A model generated the notes under the pieces. It was not told the origin of the DNA, ran no database searches, and saw only the letters and a list, made by a program, of their open reading frames with translations. This document shows positions 6,044 through 14,733 of a stretch of 35,950 nt of DNA, piece by piece. The position numbers and the translations under genes are program-made. The first letter of the stretch is position 1. Every line of letters starts with the position of its first letter. Source of the DNA: UM-FILTER-47-13 sp964445195 (lineage in GTDB: Bacteria > Pseudomonadota > Alphaproteobacteria > Micavibrionales > Micavibrionaceae); NCBI GenBank assembly GCA_964445195.1, contig CAYUKA010000022.1, positions 1 to 35,950 of the forward strand, in the 5' to 3' direction.

Positions 6044-8221
6044 TTAATTATCGAAACTTGAAAGATTGCCGTCATAGGCGGCGGCAAAGGCGCTGAATTC
6101 CTCGGCCGGGATCGGGCGTGAATAGCGGAATCCTTGTACCTCATCGCATTCTTCAGTGCGCAGGAAGGCTTCGTGCTCCCTGGTTTCGACCCCTTCGGCG
6201 ATGACTTTGAGGTTCAGCGAGTGGCCCAGCCGGACGATGGTACGGGCGATGGCGGCGTCATCAGGATTATTGAGCGCATTGCGAATGAAGGACTGGTCGA
6301 TTTTCAGCCGGTCGATCGGGAATTGCCGCAGGTAGCTGAGTGATGAATAGCCGGTGCCGAAATCATCAATCGCCAGTTCGATTCCCAGCCCGTGCAGGTT
6401 TTGCAGCGTCTGGATTGCGAAATTCACATCTTCCATGAACACGCTTTCCGTCACTTCCAGTTCCAAGCTCTGCGGCGCCAGGCCGGTTTCGCGCAAAATC
6501 CTGTCAGTCAGGGCGACAATATCGCTTTTGTAGAATTGCGCCCCGGACACATTGACGGCGATGCGCATATTATAGCCTTGTTTTTGCCACCCGGCTGCGG
6601 TTTCGCAGGCGGTGCGCAGCACCCATTCGCCGATCGGGACAATCAGGCCGGACTGCTCGGCAATCGGGATGAAATCGGCCGGCGAGATAAAGTGGCCGCC
6701 TTCCTTGCTGTTATCCGGTTTCCACCAGCGCAGCAGCGCCTCGCCGCCGATAATGGCGCCGCTATTGAGGTCGAATTGCGGCTGGTAGTGCAGTTGTAAC
6801 TGGTCTTGCTCCATCGCATCGCGCAGGTCGCGCAGCATCTGGAATCGCTGCTGGACGGCGCGGTCGAAGTCTTCCGAATATTCCTTGACTGTATCACGCC
6901 CCTCTTCCTTGGCGCGGTTGAGCGCGATATCGGCGTTTTTGAGCACCTGGTCCGGATCGGTGCCGTCATCCGGGAATGTCGAAACGCCGACTGAGCAACG
7001 GATCTGAAACGTCTCGCTAAAGACCTTGAACGGCTCCGAGCGGATAACGGAGATGACTTTTTCGGCAATGGCGCGTGCTTCGCCGGGTTCGTTGTCTATC
7101 TCCATGGTGATGGCAAATTCGTCGGCATCGACCCGGGCGACAGTTGCCGATTCCGGCATCGCCGCGCGCAGGCGCTTTGCGATCCCGCGCAGAATGGTAT
7201 CACCGATATTGTGCCCCATCGAATCGTTAATGTCTTTAAAATGATCAAGATCAATCGCAATAACGGCAAAACGGCCCGGTGCATCGCTATCCTCCTGCCC
7301 CTGCGCCTGTTCCTTGAGCGTCTGCAAAAACAGGATCCGGTTCGGCAGGCCGGTCAGCGTGTCGTAATAGGCCAGCTTGTGGATCTGGTCCTCGGCGGCG
7401 CTTTTGATGCGGCGGATATTATCGGCGTTCTGCCTGATCAGCGAGGAGGCAAGCTCAATGGCGCCGCCGATTTCATCAGCCGGATCGAACGGTGAACCAG
7501 GAATATTCGGGTTCTCCGGGTCGGCCGCCGCCCGGATCAGATTGTCGCGCATGAACAGGATCGGCTCCAGCAGCCAGTGGCCGAGCGCGATCATCAAAAC
7601 CGTGGTCACAAAGGCCGACATGAGCAGCATAATCAGGATTGTCCGCTCGATATACAGATGGACATAACCTTCAACGTGGCGGGAGTCGAGCTTGCCGATC
7701 ACGTAATAGGGCGCGCCGCCGAGCATCTTCGGCGTCATCATCACGTCATAGAAACTGCCGTCTGTGCTGTAATAATTGTCGGGAAAGCTGATAATGCCCG
7801 TGACCGGGTCACGCCGGATCTTGATCACCGCCGGCTGGCCGTAGCTGCGGATCAGCTGGCCGTCGACACTGGCGTACACGCTCAGACCTTGTACGCGCGT
7901 CAGGGTCGTCAGCTCTTCAATCTGCTCGGCGTTAAAGGGTGACACGCCCATCCCGGCCATGCTTTTTTCAATCAGCGGCACGATCGCCGAACGGCCTTCC
8001 TCTGCCAGCTGGGTCAGCTGGTCGTTGCGGACATCGGTAATGGTCAGGCTCATAATCACGACCTGGACGGTCAGGATGGTCAGGAAGACCGCCAGCGTGA
8101 TCCGCCAGCTAAGCCGGCTTTTCCAGATCTGGGTCGGTGAGCTTTTCAGGCGCGTGCCGATACCGCCAAGTTTTTTCTTGCCGGCAGCGCCCGTTTTTTT
8201 GCTGCTTGCAGACCAGGTCAT
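6044..8221 (-). CDS. Membrane-bound GGDEF-EAL protein, likely c-di-GMP phosphodiesterase
   Basis: The protein has 725 residues from ATG 8221, preferred because GAGGCGGGG precedes it; ATG 8248 has no such site. It has a membrane segment near residues 41-60, an extracytoplasmic sensor of about 130 residues, a second segment near 191-215, a short linker, then GGDEF (about 285-455) and EAL (about 470-720). The cyclase signature is degenerate, DADEF in place of GGDEF. The EAL domain keeps EALLRW, NVSGAQF, ELEVTES, DDFGTGYSSL, LKIDQSFI, AEGVET and QGFRYSRP. The expected activity is therefore hydrolysis of c-di-GMP at the inner membrane, with the GGDEF domain perhaps binding GTP. Substrate direction is inferred from motifs only. 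Confidence 0.93.
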   Translation of the reverse strand: MTWSASSKKTGAAGKKKLGGIGTRLKSSPTQIWKSRLSWRITLAVFLTILTVQVVIMSLTITDVRNDQLTQLAEEGRSAIVPLIEKSMAGMGVSPFNAEQIEELTTLTRVQGLSVYASVDGQLIRSYGQPAVIKIRRDPVTGIISFPDNYYSTDGSFYDVMMTPKMLGGAPYYVIGKLDSRHVEGYVHLYIERTILIMLLMSAFVTTVLMIALGHWLLEPILFMRDNLIRAAADPENPNIPGSPFDPADEIGGAIELASSLIRQNADNIRRIKSAAEDQIHKLAYYDTLTGLPNRILFLQTLKEQAQGQEDSDAPGRFAVIAIDLDHFKDINDSMGHNIGDTILRGIAKRLRAAMPESATVARVDADEFAITMEIDNEPGEARAIAEKVISVIRSEPFKVFSETFQIRCSVGVSTFPDDGTDPDQVLKNADIALNRAKEEGRDTVKEYSEDFDRAVQQRFQMLRDLRDAMEQDQLQLHYQPQFDLNSGAIIGGEALLRWWKPDNSKEGGHFISPADFIPIAEQSGLIVPIGEWVLRTACETAAGWQKQGYNMRIAVNVSGAQFYKSDIVALTDRILRETGLAPQSLELEVTESVFMEDVNFAIQTLQNLHGLGIELAIDDFGTGYSSLSYLRQFPIDRLKIDQSFIRNALNNPDDAAIARTIVRLGHSLNLKVIAEGVETREHEAFLRTEECDEVQGFRYSRPIPAEEFSAFAAAYDGNLSSFDN

Positions 8222-8599
8222 AGATCCCCGCCTCTGTAGTAAAGACATGCCAATCTGTCTTGTTTACCCCTTCGTTTCAGGCCTTTTGTATGCTGTCTTA
8301 TATATCAGGATTTGTTAAGACTTTTTGTCTGACCCGATGCCTTTCCCCACATTCCGTTCCTTACATTAGGATACCCTAAAATGTATTAAAAACCTATGAG
8401 CATTTTACATAGTGAGGAAGGGTAGGCTTCATATAACCTTTTGATTTTCATTATCTTTTAAAATAACGCGCAAATTTTGATTAAGTTCTAGACAAGTTTT
8501 TTAATTATTTTTCACAAAAATGAATTATCCGGACTCTTTTATGCGCCATTTGACAAATTGAGAAGCTTTTTCCGGCGGTCTTTAACCTTTGCCGCTGCC
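8222..8599. other. Non-coding AT-rich spacer between pyrC and the GGDEF/EAL gene
   Basis: This 378-bp stretch has no credible reading frame on either strand and is much more AT-rich than its neighbours, especially 8380-8540. It must hold the promoter of the GGDEF/EAL gene and the transcript end of pyrC, but I see no promoter with both elements well spaced and no clear hairpin with a T tract. Confidence 0.6.
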
Positions 8600-9715
8600 T
8601 TAGGCGGCGATCTGCCAGGGGATAGTCACGGCCGCGTCCGGGTCATTGCTGCTCATGCCCAGCGGTAGCGGGACGACATCGCCGGCGCCGGTGATCCGCT
8701 TTGACACGGTCTGTGCCGCGCGGCTTAAAGTGAAGCTTTCATCCGGCACCGGCAGGCCGTAAAAGGCCGGACCGTTAAGGCATAAAAAGCGTTTAAATAT
8801 ATCCTGTCCCTCTAATTCATCAAGAGAACATCCCGCCAGTTCAAAGGCTTCGGCATAAAGCTGCGGCGCGATCGCGCCGGTATAGCAGCCGGCGGCGCAG
8901 CCGCAGGGTGTGGCTTTCTCGGTATGGGGCGCGCTATCGGTGCCGGCGAAGAACCTGGTATTGTCCGGGGCGGTGGCGGCAGCCCGCAGGGCGGCCCGGT
9001 CGTCTTCGAACTTGACCAGCGGCAGGCAGTATAAATGGTATTTCAGGCCGCGGACCAGGTGCCCGACCGTGTAGATCAGGTGCTGCGGCGTGATTGTCGC
9101 GGCGACATTATCGGCCCGGGTCACAAAGTCCACGGCTTTGGCGGTCGTGACATGCTCGGCGACGATTTTGAGGGCCGGGTGACGGTCAACAGCGCGCGGC
9201 ATCTGTTCTGCGTAAAACACGTCCTCGGCATTGCTGTGACGGGCGAAGTAATCCTCATCGCTGATATCGTGCTCCTCGCCATGGACACACAGTACGACCC
9301 CGTTGGCTTCCAGCGCTTTCAGGACGTCACCGGCCAGCAGGTCGGTAAACGGGCAGCCGAATTCGGCGCCGGTCGTGCCGTGCGGCGGGTAATATTTGCA
9401 GGCGCGCAGCAGGCCGCTTTCCGCGCCTTTATCGATCATTGCCGGGGTCGTATTGCGGGTCAGGTAAAGCGGCACGATGACATCGCTGAACCGGTCCGCC
9501 CCGGCGTCTTTCAGCATTGCCAGATAGCCTTCAATACTCCAGTCATCGCCGGGATCGCTTTCATGCACTTTGGCGACCGGCGGTTTGGTGTTCGGCATCG
9601 CCAGGATGCCGGTGCAGCCCATCGCCAGGTGATCTTCGATCAGGGCCGGCATGATCTCACCCTGCCGGAAATGAGCATGCAGATCGTACCAGAGAGGCAG
9701 TGAAAAACGGGTCAT
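8600..9715 (-). CDS. pyrC: Dihydroorotase, homodimeric class II type
   Basis: PyrC closes carbamoyl aspartate to dihydroorotate in pyrimidine synthesis. The 371-residue length fits the E. coli-type enzyme. Metal-binding HAHFR is at residues 13-17. The carbamylated lysine lies in ACKYYPPHGTTG, followed by VHGE, EHVTT, ITPQHL, the substrate loop, GTDSAPH with the catalytic Asp, and CGCAAGC, a variant of the CGCAGC segment. NGPAFYGLP near the C-terminus is also typical. The ATG at 9715 has AGGATGG eight bases upstream. No other pyr gene is adjacent. Confidence 0.96.
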   Translation of the reverse strand: MTRFSLPLWYDLHAHFRQGEIMPALIEDHLAMGCTGILAMPNTKPPVAKVHESDPGDDWSIEGYLAMLKDAGADRFSDVIVPLYLTRNTTPAMIDKGAESGLLRACKYYPPHGTTGAEFGCPFTDLLAGDVLKALEANGVVLCVHGEEHDISDEDYFARHSNAEDVFYAEQMPRAVDRHPALKIVAEHVTTAKAVDFVTRADNVAATITPQHLIYTVGHLVRGLKYHLYCLPLVKFEDDRAALRAAATAPDNTRFFAGTDSAPHTEKATPCGCAAGCYTGAIAPQLYAEAFELAGCSLDELEGQDIFKRFLCLNGPAFYGLPVPDESFTLSRAAQTVSKRITGAGDVVPLPLGMSSNDPDAAVTIPWQIAA

Positions 9716-9812
9716 GTACGGGCCATCCTGTGGGAAAAACGGTTTATATGCTATGATGTAGCCGAAATAGCGTTCATTTAAAAGGACTTAATCAGCACCA
9801 TATTAATAATTA

Positions 9813-9826
9813 CGTAAAATTTTACG
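9813..9826. promoter_or_regulatory. 14-bp perfect palindrome upstream of the response-regulator gene
   Basis: CGTAAAATTTTACG is a perfect palindrome 48 bp before ATG 9874. A TATAAA sequence at 9828-9833 follows immediately, so the palindrome would overlap the promoter spacer. It has the form of an operator for a dimeric regulator. The regulator is unknown. Confidence 0.4.
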
Positions 9827-9873
9827 CTATAAAATAAGGAAAACAAGACCGGGAAAGGGGCCGGGGTTCGGGT

Positions 9874-10761
9874 ATGAAGATTGTTGAAGACAGTCCGGAG
9901 CACCATTTTTTGACCTTCATCGACAAGCTGAGGCCGGATTCGGCGGGGTGGCTGGGCTTTCGCTTTGCCTTATCCGAAACGCTCGATCATGCCGATATCA
10001 TCAGCCAGCCCGGACAGATCAGGGGCAAGCTGCATAAGGTCGCCAAACAAAGCAGCGAGGTCAGCGCCCGCCTGGCCGGGAAGCTGAAGGACAGCCAGAG
10101 TGCGACTCTTTACCGTTTTGCCGACGGCGATGTTGTTTTATTGTTGCGGCCCGGCAGCGAGGCGATGCGCAAAACCGCGCTGGCGGTGTTTGAAGAGATG
10201 TGCGGCGGACTGGGCAAGGCGCTGTGTACCAAGACCAACATGGCCCAGGATTTATATGCTTATCAGAAGCTGGCCGATGAGCGCTTCCTGGCCGTAAAAC
10301 GCGTGGAAGCCTATAACGCGCTGGCCGATGCCAACCGGGTCCAGAGCATCCCGCTGCGCCGCCAGCGCCGCGAGGATGCGGTGGTGCTGATTGTCGAGGA
10401 TGACCGTTTCACGGCCTCTTATGCCGCCAACATCCTGAACAGGGATTACGATATCGTGACGGCCAAGACCGGCGAGGAGGCGGTGGCGCTCTATATTGAA
10501 TATGCGCCGGATGTGGTGCTGCTGGATATTCACCTGCCCGGCCTTGACGGGCTTGATACCTTGCGTGCCCTGCGCAAGGCCGATCCGGAGGCCTGTGTGT
10601 TTATGCTCAGCGTCGATACGGTCAAGCAGAATATCGTTATGGCTCATGAAGAAGGCGCGATGGCCTTCCTGAAAAAACCGTTCGGCAAGGACCGGCTGCT
10701 GGCGGCGGTCGCCAAATCACCGTTCGTCAAGGCGCTGGCCGACAAGAAACGGCAGGGCTGA
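9874..10761 (+). CDS. Response-regulator protein with unrecognised N-terminal domain
   Basis: The protein has 295 residues. The C-terminal 125 residues (about 169-290) form a receiver domain: VLIVEDD gives the acidic pair at 176-177, LLDIHLPG gives the phospho-acceptor Asp218, and MLSVDT and FLKKPF give the switch Ser and the conserved Lys. The N-terminal 165 residues match no domain I know. They contain a stretch rich in Lys and Ser (GKLHKVAKQSSEVSARLAGK) and a beta-like segment (DGDVVLLLRPGSE). Receiver domains are usually N-terminal, so this is an inverted arrangement with no output domain after it. No histidine kinase gene is adjacent, so the partner is not evident. Confidence 0.88.
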   Translation: MKIVEDSPEHHFLTFIDKLRPDSAGWLGFRFALSETLDHADIISQPGQIRGKLHKVAKQSSEVSARLAGKLKDSQSATLYRFADGDVVLLLRPGSEAMRKTALAVFEEMCGGLGKALCTKTNMAQDLYAYQKLADERFLAVKRVEAYNALADANRVQSIPLRRQRREDAVVLIVEDDRFTASYAANILNRDYDIVTAKTGEEAVALYIEYAPDVVLLDIHLPGLDGLDTLRALRKADPEACVFMLSVDTVKQNIVMAHEEGAMAFLKKPFGKDRLLAAVAKSPFVKALADKKRQG

Positions 10762-10772
10762 TCACTTCACGA

Positions 10773-11432
10773 TTATGATTGTTCGTCTACAGGGCGCAGT
10801 AATTTGTGGCCGTGTCTGCGCTTGGCTTCGAGATAGCGCTTGTTGGCCGGCTTTTCATAGACGCCGGTCGGGATCACCGTTTCAATCGCGATGCCGGCTT
10901 CGCGCAGGCCCGTAACTTTATCCGGGTTATTGGTGACCAGCCGGATCGTGCCGACCCCGAGCGCCGTCAGCATTGCCGCGGCAATACCGAAATCGCGCAG
11001 GTCATCGCCGAAGCCGATATGGGCGTTGGCGGCAAATGTATCCAGCCCGTGCTCATGCTGGGCCTTGTAGGCGTCAAGCTTGTTATACAGGCCGATGCCG
11101 CGCCCTTCCTGGCGCAGGTAAATCAGGATGCCGCCCTGTGCGCCCATTGTCCGCAGCGCTTCGTGCAGCTGGTTGCCGCAATCGCAATGGGCCGAACCGA
11201 ACACATCGCCGGTCAGGCATTCCGAATGCAGCCGCACCAGCGGCGGCACGCCTTCGGTACCGGCCGGGGCGGGGAAGATCAGCGCGACATGCTCGGCGTG
11301 ATCGGATAAATGATCGAAGCTGACGATTTCGGCGACAGTGCCGTCATCGAGGGTCAGCGGCGTGCGCACCCGTATCGTGACGGTGTGGTTTGTGACGGTC
11401 TGATCGCCGGATTGTCTGGTTACCGCGCTCAT
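10773..11432 (-). CDS. ribA: GTP cyclohydrolase II
   Basis: RibA opens GTP to the 2,5-diaminopyrimidine that starts riboflavin synthesis. The 219-residue protein has the zinc-binding SECLTGDVFGSAHCDCG, then YLRQEGRGIGLYNKLDAYK, the DLRDFG motif and RLVTNNPDKV. There is no fused RibB domain, so it is the stand-alone form. Its ATG overlaps the folE stop in an ATGA overlap (11429-11432), so it is probably translated by coupling from folE. Confidence 0.96.
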   Translation of the reverse strand: MSAVTRQSGDQTVTNHTVTIRVRTPLTLDDGTVAEIVSFDHLSDHAEHVALIFPAPAGTEGVPPLVRLHSECLTGDVFGSAHCDCGNQLHEALRTMGAQGGILIYLRQEGRGIGLYNKLDAYKAQHEHGLDTFAANAHIGFGDDLRDFGIAAAMLTALGVGTIRLVTNNPDKVTGLREAGIAIETVIPTGVYEKPANKRYLEAKRRHGHKLLRPVDEQS

Positions 11433-12043
11433 GCCGCCTGCTCCCGCGTTTCACAGGCCGGGTCAAGCAGGGTCAGGACCCGGTTCTGCAGCGCCGGATC
11501 AGTCTTAAACGCACCGCTGAACCGTGTTGTGATCACCCGGCTGCTATGCCGGGCCGTATCGCCCTGCAGGCTCATACAGCCATGCGCAAGCTGTGCAATC
11601 ACCGCCACGCCTTTGGGCGCGAAGGCTTCGTCCATCAGGCCGACAATATCCTCGCACAGCGCTTCCTGTGTCGTCAGGCGGCGGGCGCAATCCGCGGCGA
11701 GCCGGGCGATCGTGCCGATCCCGGCCACGGCCGCGCCGGGAATATAGGCGATATGGATATGGCCCTGCGCCGGCAGCATATGGTGCTCGCAAAAGCTGCT
11801 GACCCGGATATCGCGGACCATGATCATGTCATCATAGCGTAGCCCTTGGGCGACGCTGTCTTTATAAGACGCGGCGCTGCTGTTATAGCCGGTGAAAAAC
11901 CGCGCGTAAAAATCAAGCACCGTGTCCGGCGTGGCGCGCAGGCCCGCGCGGTCCGGGTCATCACCGGCCCAGCGGATCAGTGTCCGCACGGCCTCCCGCG
12001 CTTCATCGCGCGCCGGTTTCTGAATGGTTTTGCTTTTCGCCAT
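11429..12043 (-). CDS. folE: GTP cyclohydrolase I, type IA
   Basis: FolE converts GTP to dihydroneopterin triphosphate, the entry to folate and related pterins. With ATG 12043 the protein has 204 residues and begins MAKSKTIQKPARDEA. The zinc site is visible as SFCEHHMLP and AHGCMSLQGD. The frame is open upstream to 12148 but would run into the divergent cysS gene and has no family similarity there. The leader has only a weak ribosome site. folE and ribA overlap by four bases, placing both GTP-consuming cyclohydrolases on one message. Confidence 0.95.
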   Translation of the reverse strand: MAKSKTIQKPARDEAREAVRTLIRWAGDDPDRAGLRATPDTVLDFYARFFTGYNSSAASYKDSVAQGLRYDDMIMVRDIRVSSFCEHHMLPAQGHIHIAYIPGAAVAGIGTIARLAADCARRLTTQEALCEDIVGLMDEAFAPKGVAVIAQLAHGCMSLQGDTARHSSRVITTRFSGAFKTDPALQNRVLTLLDPACETREQAA

Positions 12044-12095
12044 GATTTTGTATTGTATGCTGTAACGGTGAAAAAGGCAAGGATACGATGCGATT

Positions 12096-13469
12096 ATGAC
12101 AGACCTGATGATCCATAACAGCCTGAGCGGCGTAAAAGAAAAATTCACGCCGCTGGACCCGGCGCATGTCCGGGTCTATGCCTGCGGGCCGACGGTTTAT
12201 AATTACGCCCATATCGGCAACGCCCGGATGGCGGTGGTCTTCGACCAGCTGGCGCGGCTGCTGCGTGTGCTCTATCCCAAAGTCACCTATGTCTCGAACA
12301 TCACCGATATCGAGGACAAGATCATCGCCGCCGCCCGCGAAAGCGGTCAGGCGATTGAGACGATCACCAAAAAATATACCAGTATTTATAACGAGGATAT
12401 GGCGGCGCTGGGTGTCCAGCCGCCGGATGTCCAGCCGCTGGCGACCGGCCATGTCGGGGAGATGATCGCGCTGATCGAAACGCTGATCGCGCGGGGCATG
12501 GCCTATGAAAAAGACGGACATGTGCTGTTCAACGTCCCGGCCTATGCAGCCTATGGCCGCCTGTCCGGCCGCGCGCGCGACGAGCAGATTGCCGGTGCGC
12601 GGGTCGAGGTCGCGCCGTACAAGAAAGATCCGGCGGATTTCGTGCTCTGGAAACCGAGCAGCGGCGACCAGCCGGGCTGGGACAGCCCCTGGGGCCATGG
12701 CCGGCCGGGCTGGCATATTGAATGCTCGGCGATGGCCGAAAAACATCTCGGCCTGCCGTTCGATATCCATGGCGGCGGCGCCGATTTGAAATTCCCGCAC
12801 CATGAAAACGAGATCGCCCAGTCCTGCGGTGCGCACGATCTGCCGCCGGAAGGGTTCGCGCAAACATGGATGCATAACGGCTTTGTGACGGTCGAGGGCG
12901 AGAAAATGTCCAAATCGCTTGGCAATATCGTGCTGGTCCATGACCTGATCGATGAGTATCCGGGCGAGGTGCTGCGCCTGACCCTGCTCTCGGCCCATTA
13001 CCGCCAGCCGCTCGATTGGGCGCACAGCACGATCCGCCAGAGCCGGCAGGTGCTGGATAACTGGTACCGGGCCTTGCTGCCGTTCAGGGATGGGCTGGAT
13101 GATGTGCCGCCGCCGCAGGCGTTTATCGCGGCGCTGGCCGATGACCTGAACACGCCCAAAGCGATCGCGGCGCTGGGTGAGCTGCGTTACCAGGTTGTTC
13201 ACGCCCCCCGCCATGAAGAGGCGCGGCGTTATGCGGCGCAGTTGCGCGCCGCCGGGGCGTTGATGGGCGTGCTGCATGCCGATCCGGAAGCCTGGTTTGG
13301 TTACGGCCAGAAAGGCGATGCGGCGATTGATGCGCTGCTGGCTGAGCGCGAGGCGGCGCGCCGGGACCGGAATTTTGCCCGCGCCGATGAAATCCGCGAT
13401 GAACTGCTGGGGCAGGGTATCGTGATTGAAGACACGCCCGACGGCCCGCAATGGCGGCGGGCCGGATAG
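12096..13469 (+). CDS. cysS: Cysteinyl-tRNA synthetase
   Basis: CysRS charges tRNA-Cys in the cytoplasm. The 457-residue class I enzyme shows the zinc ligand Cys30 in ACGPTVY, HIGN at 39-42, GWHIECSAM with Cys210, FPHHENEIAQS and KMSKS at 270-274. The C-terminal segment RDRNFARADEIRDELLGQGIVIEDTPDGPQWRR is the usual anticodon-binding end. AAGGA lies about 15 bases before ATG 12096. It is divergent from folE with only 52 bp between the two start codons. Confidence 0.97.
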   Translation: MTDLMIHNSLSGVKEKFTPLDPAHVRVYACGPTVYNYAHIGNARMAVVFDQLARLLRVLYPKVTYVSNITDIEDKIIAAARESGQAIETITKKYTSIYNEDMAALGVQPPDVQPLATGHVGEMIALIETLIARGMAYEKDGHVLFNVPAYAAYGRLSGRARDEQIAGARVEVAPYKKDPADFVLWKPSSGDQPGWDSPWGHGRPGWHIECSAMAEKHLGLPFDIHGGGADLKFPHHENEIAQSCGAHDLPPEGFAQTWMHNGFVTVEGEKMSKSLGNIVLVHDLIDEYPGEVLRLTLLSAHYRQPLDWAHSTIRQSRQVLDNWYRALLPFRDGLDDVPPPQAFIAALADDLNTPKAIAALGELRYQVVHAPRHEEARRYAAQLRAAGALMGVLHADPEAWFGYGQKGDAAIDALLAEREAARRDRNFARADEIRDELLGQGIVIEDTPDGPQWRRAG

Positions 13470-13486
13470 AACTCGCAAAATCTTTT

Positions 13487-13508
13487 CAAAACCGGTGAAG
13501 GGGTTTTG
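13487..13508 (+). terminator. Weak hairpin after cysS
   Basis: CAAAACC (13487-13493) and GGTTTTG (13502-13508) can pair around an eight-base loop just past the cysS stop. No T tract follows the stem, so intrinsic termination is uncertain. Confidence 0.3.
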
Positions 13509-13576
13509 CCGCTCTCCCGTATAACGGTCATACGTTTTCTTTTAACGCTTTGTAAACCTGCGAGGAGACTGGACCT

Positions 13577-13948
13577 ATGACGATCAGAATACTCAGCCTG
13601 GCCGCGGCGACAGCGGTGCTTATGAGCGGTGCGCCGCCGGTATCGGCACAAAGCGCGCCTGCCGGGCCGCGCGACAGGATTGAAGACCGCATCGACCGGC
13701 GTGAAGACGTGCGCGACCGGCGCGAGGACCGGCGTGATGCGCGCGAGGATATCCGTGATGCCAGAGAAGACATCCGTGATGAGCGGTTTGATGGCGGGCC
13801 GCGTGACCGGATTGAGGACCGTATTGATCGCTGTGAGGATGTCAGGGATCGCCGCGAAGACCGTTTTGACCGGCGTGAAGATGTCCGTGACCGCCGTGAG
13901 GACCGTCGTGAAAACCGCCGTGAGAACCGTCGCGACCGGCGCCGCTAG
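13577..13948 (+). CDS. Secreted Arg/Asp/Glu repeat protein
   Basis: The 123-residue protein has a clear signal peptide (MTIRILSLAAATAVLMSGAPPVSA-QS, cleavage near residue 24). The rest is almost entirely a degenerate repeat built on DRREDVRDRRED, broken by two PRDRIEDRIDR blocks. Similar Arg/Asp-rich periplasmic proteins occur in several alphaproteobacteria; function is unknown. Expect a highly charged helical or disordered protein, possibly binding nucleic acid, metal or envelope polymers (inference). One Cys occurs, in IDRCEDV. GAGGAG lies 10 bases before the start. The DNA itself repeats (gaccgg/cgtgaag units), which favours expansion or contraction. Confidence 0.8.
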   Translation: MTIRILSLAAATAVLMSGAPPVSAQSAPAGPRDRIEDRIDRREDVRDRREDRRDAREDIRDAREDIRDERFDGGPRDRIEDRIDRCEDVRDRREDRFDRREDVRDRREDRRENRRENRRDRRR

Positions 13949-13954
13949 ACAAAA

Positions 13955-14659
13955 TCAGCGCGGCAGCAGCACCTTGTAATAAATATTCTGGGTGCCGGTG
14001 TCATAGCAGGCTTCGCGCTGGCCGGTCAGGGCGGCGTCTTCATCGCCGATCGTCTCATCATAACCGAACGTGCCGGCCGGCTGTTCAAATAGGCCGGAAA
14101 AATCCAGCGCGTCGCCGTCAAGCGGCGGCTCCGGACCGTCGGGGGGGCCGGCCCGCTCAGGGTTTTCAACGCTCAGCAACTCGTTCAGCCGCAGGCAGAC
14201 ATCTTCATGTATGTCCGGCAATGCCATCAACAGGTCCGCGCAGCCCGCGCCGCCGCAGGTCGTGCCGATACCCTCAATTTCATTATGACCGAGAAAGCCG
14301 TATTCCTGATCGCTGTCCGTTGCGCCGGGCGGTGGCGGCTGGTAAATCACCGCACCGCCGGCCGGGTTGAACACTTCGTTGGCCGCATCGTCGCCGGGCG
14401 TGCCGTAATCGGCGGACAGGAAGGGCGTCGCGAAGCTGATCTCGCTGATCGCCGCGCCGCGCAGCCGCAGCTGCGTGACCGTTTTGCCGACCGTATCGCC
14501 ATAGGCAACGATCTCGGTGGCGATCAGGTTGACCCGTTCCCCGGTTAACTGCGTCACCGAGCCGCGCCCGCCCTGCGAAACGGCAAAGGACAGTGACGCC
14601 AGCAGCGCGATGGCGAGGAAGATATAGAAAAAGACATTACCGCTTTCCGGGGCTCTCAT
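13955..14659 (-). CDS. Unknown membrane-anchored extracytoplasmic protein, 234 aa
   Basis: Residues 1-8 (MRAPESGN) precede one hydrophobic helix (VFFYIFLAIALLASLSFAV). The remaining 205 residues are hydrophilic and Gly/Pro/Asp rich, with five or so Cys (TTCGGAGCADLL, DVCLRL, EACYDTG) that could form disulfides outside the cytoplasm. The short polar leader plus hydrophobic helix resembles a type IV pilin or pseudopilin N-terminus. The glutamate at +5 is missing and no prepilin processing motif is convincing, so I call it only a membrane anchor. It converges on the repeat protein with a 6-bp gap. No Shine-Dalgarno sequence is obvious. Confidence 0.65.
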   Translation of the reverse strand: MRAPESGNVFFYIFLAIALLASLSFAVSQGGRGSVTQLTGERVNLIATEIVAYGDTVGKTVTQLRLRGAAISEISFATPFLSADYGTPGDDAANEVFNPAGGAVIYQPPPPGATDSDQEYGFLGHNEIEGIGTTCGGAGCADLLMALPDIHEDVCLRLNELLSVENPERAGPPDGPEPPLDGDALDFSGLFEQPAGTFGYDETIGDEDAALTGQREACYDTGTQNIYYKVLLPR

Positions 14660-14733
14660 GCCGGAAAGTGTACCCGAAATCCGGGCGCCGATCAGGTTAA
14701 AAATGTCAGGTGAAAAATGCCGGGTTAAAAGTA

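Noticed and set aside
12003..13478. 491-residue minus-strand reading frame
   Set aside because: It is a full-length shadow of cysS, which has all class I synthetase motifs.
13681..13940. CRISPR-like repeats
   Set aside because: The periodicity comes from codons of the DRRED repeat protein; there are no spacers or constant repeat units.
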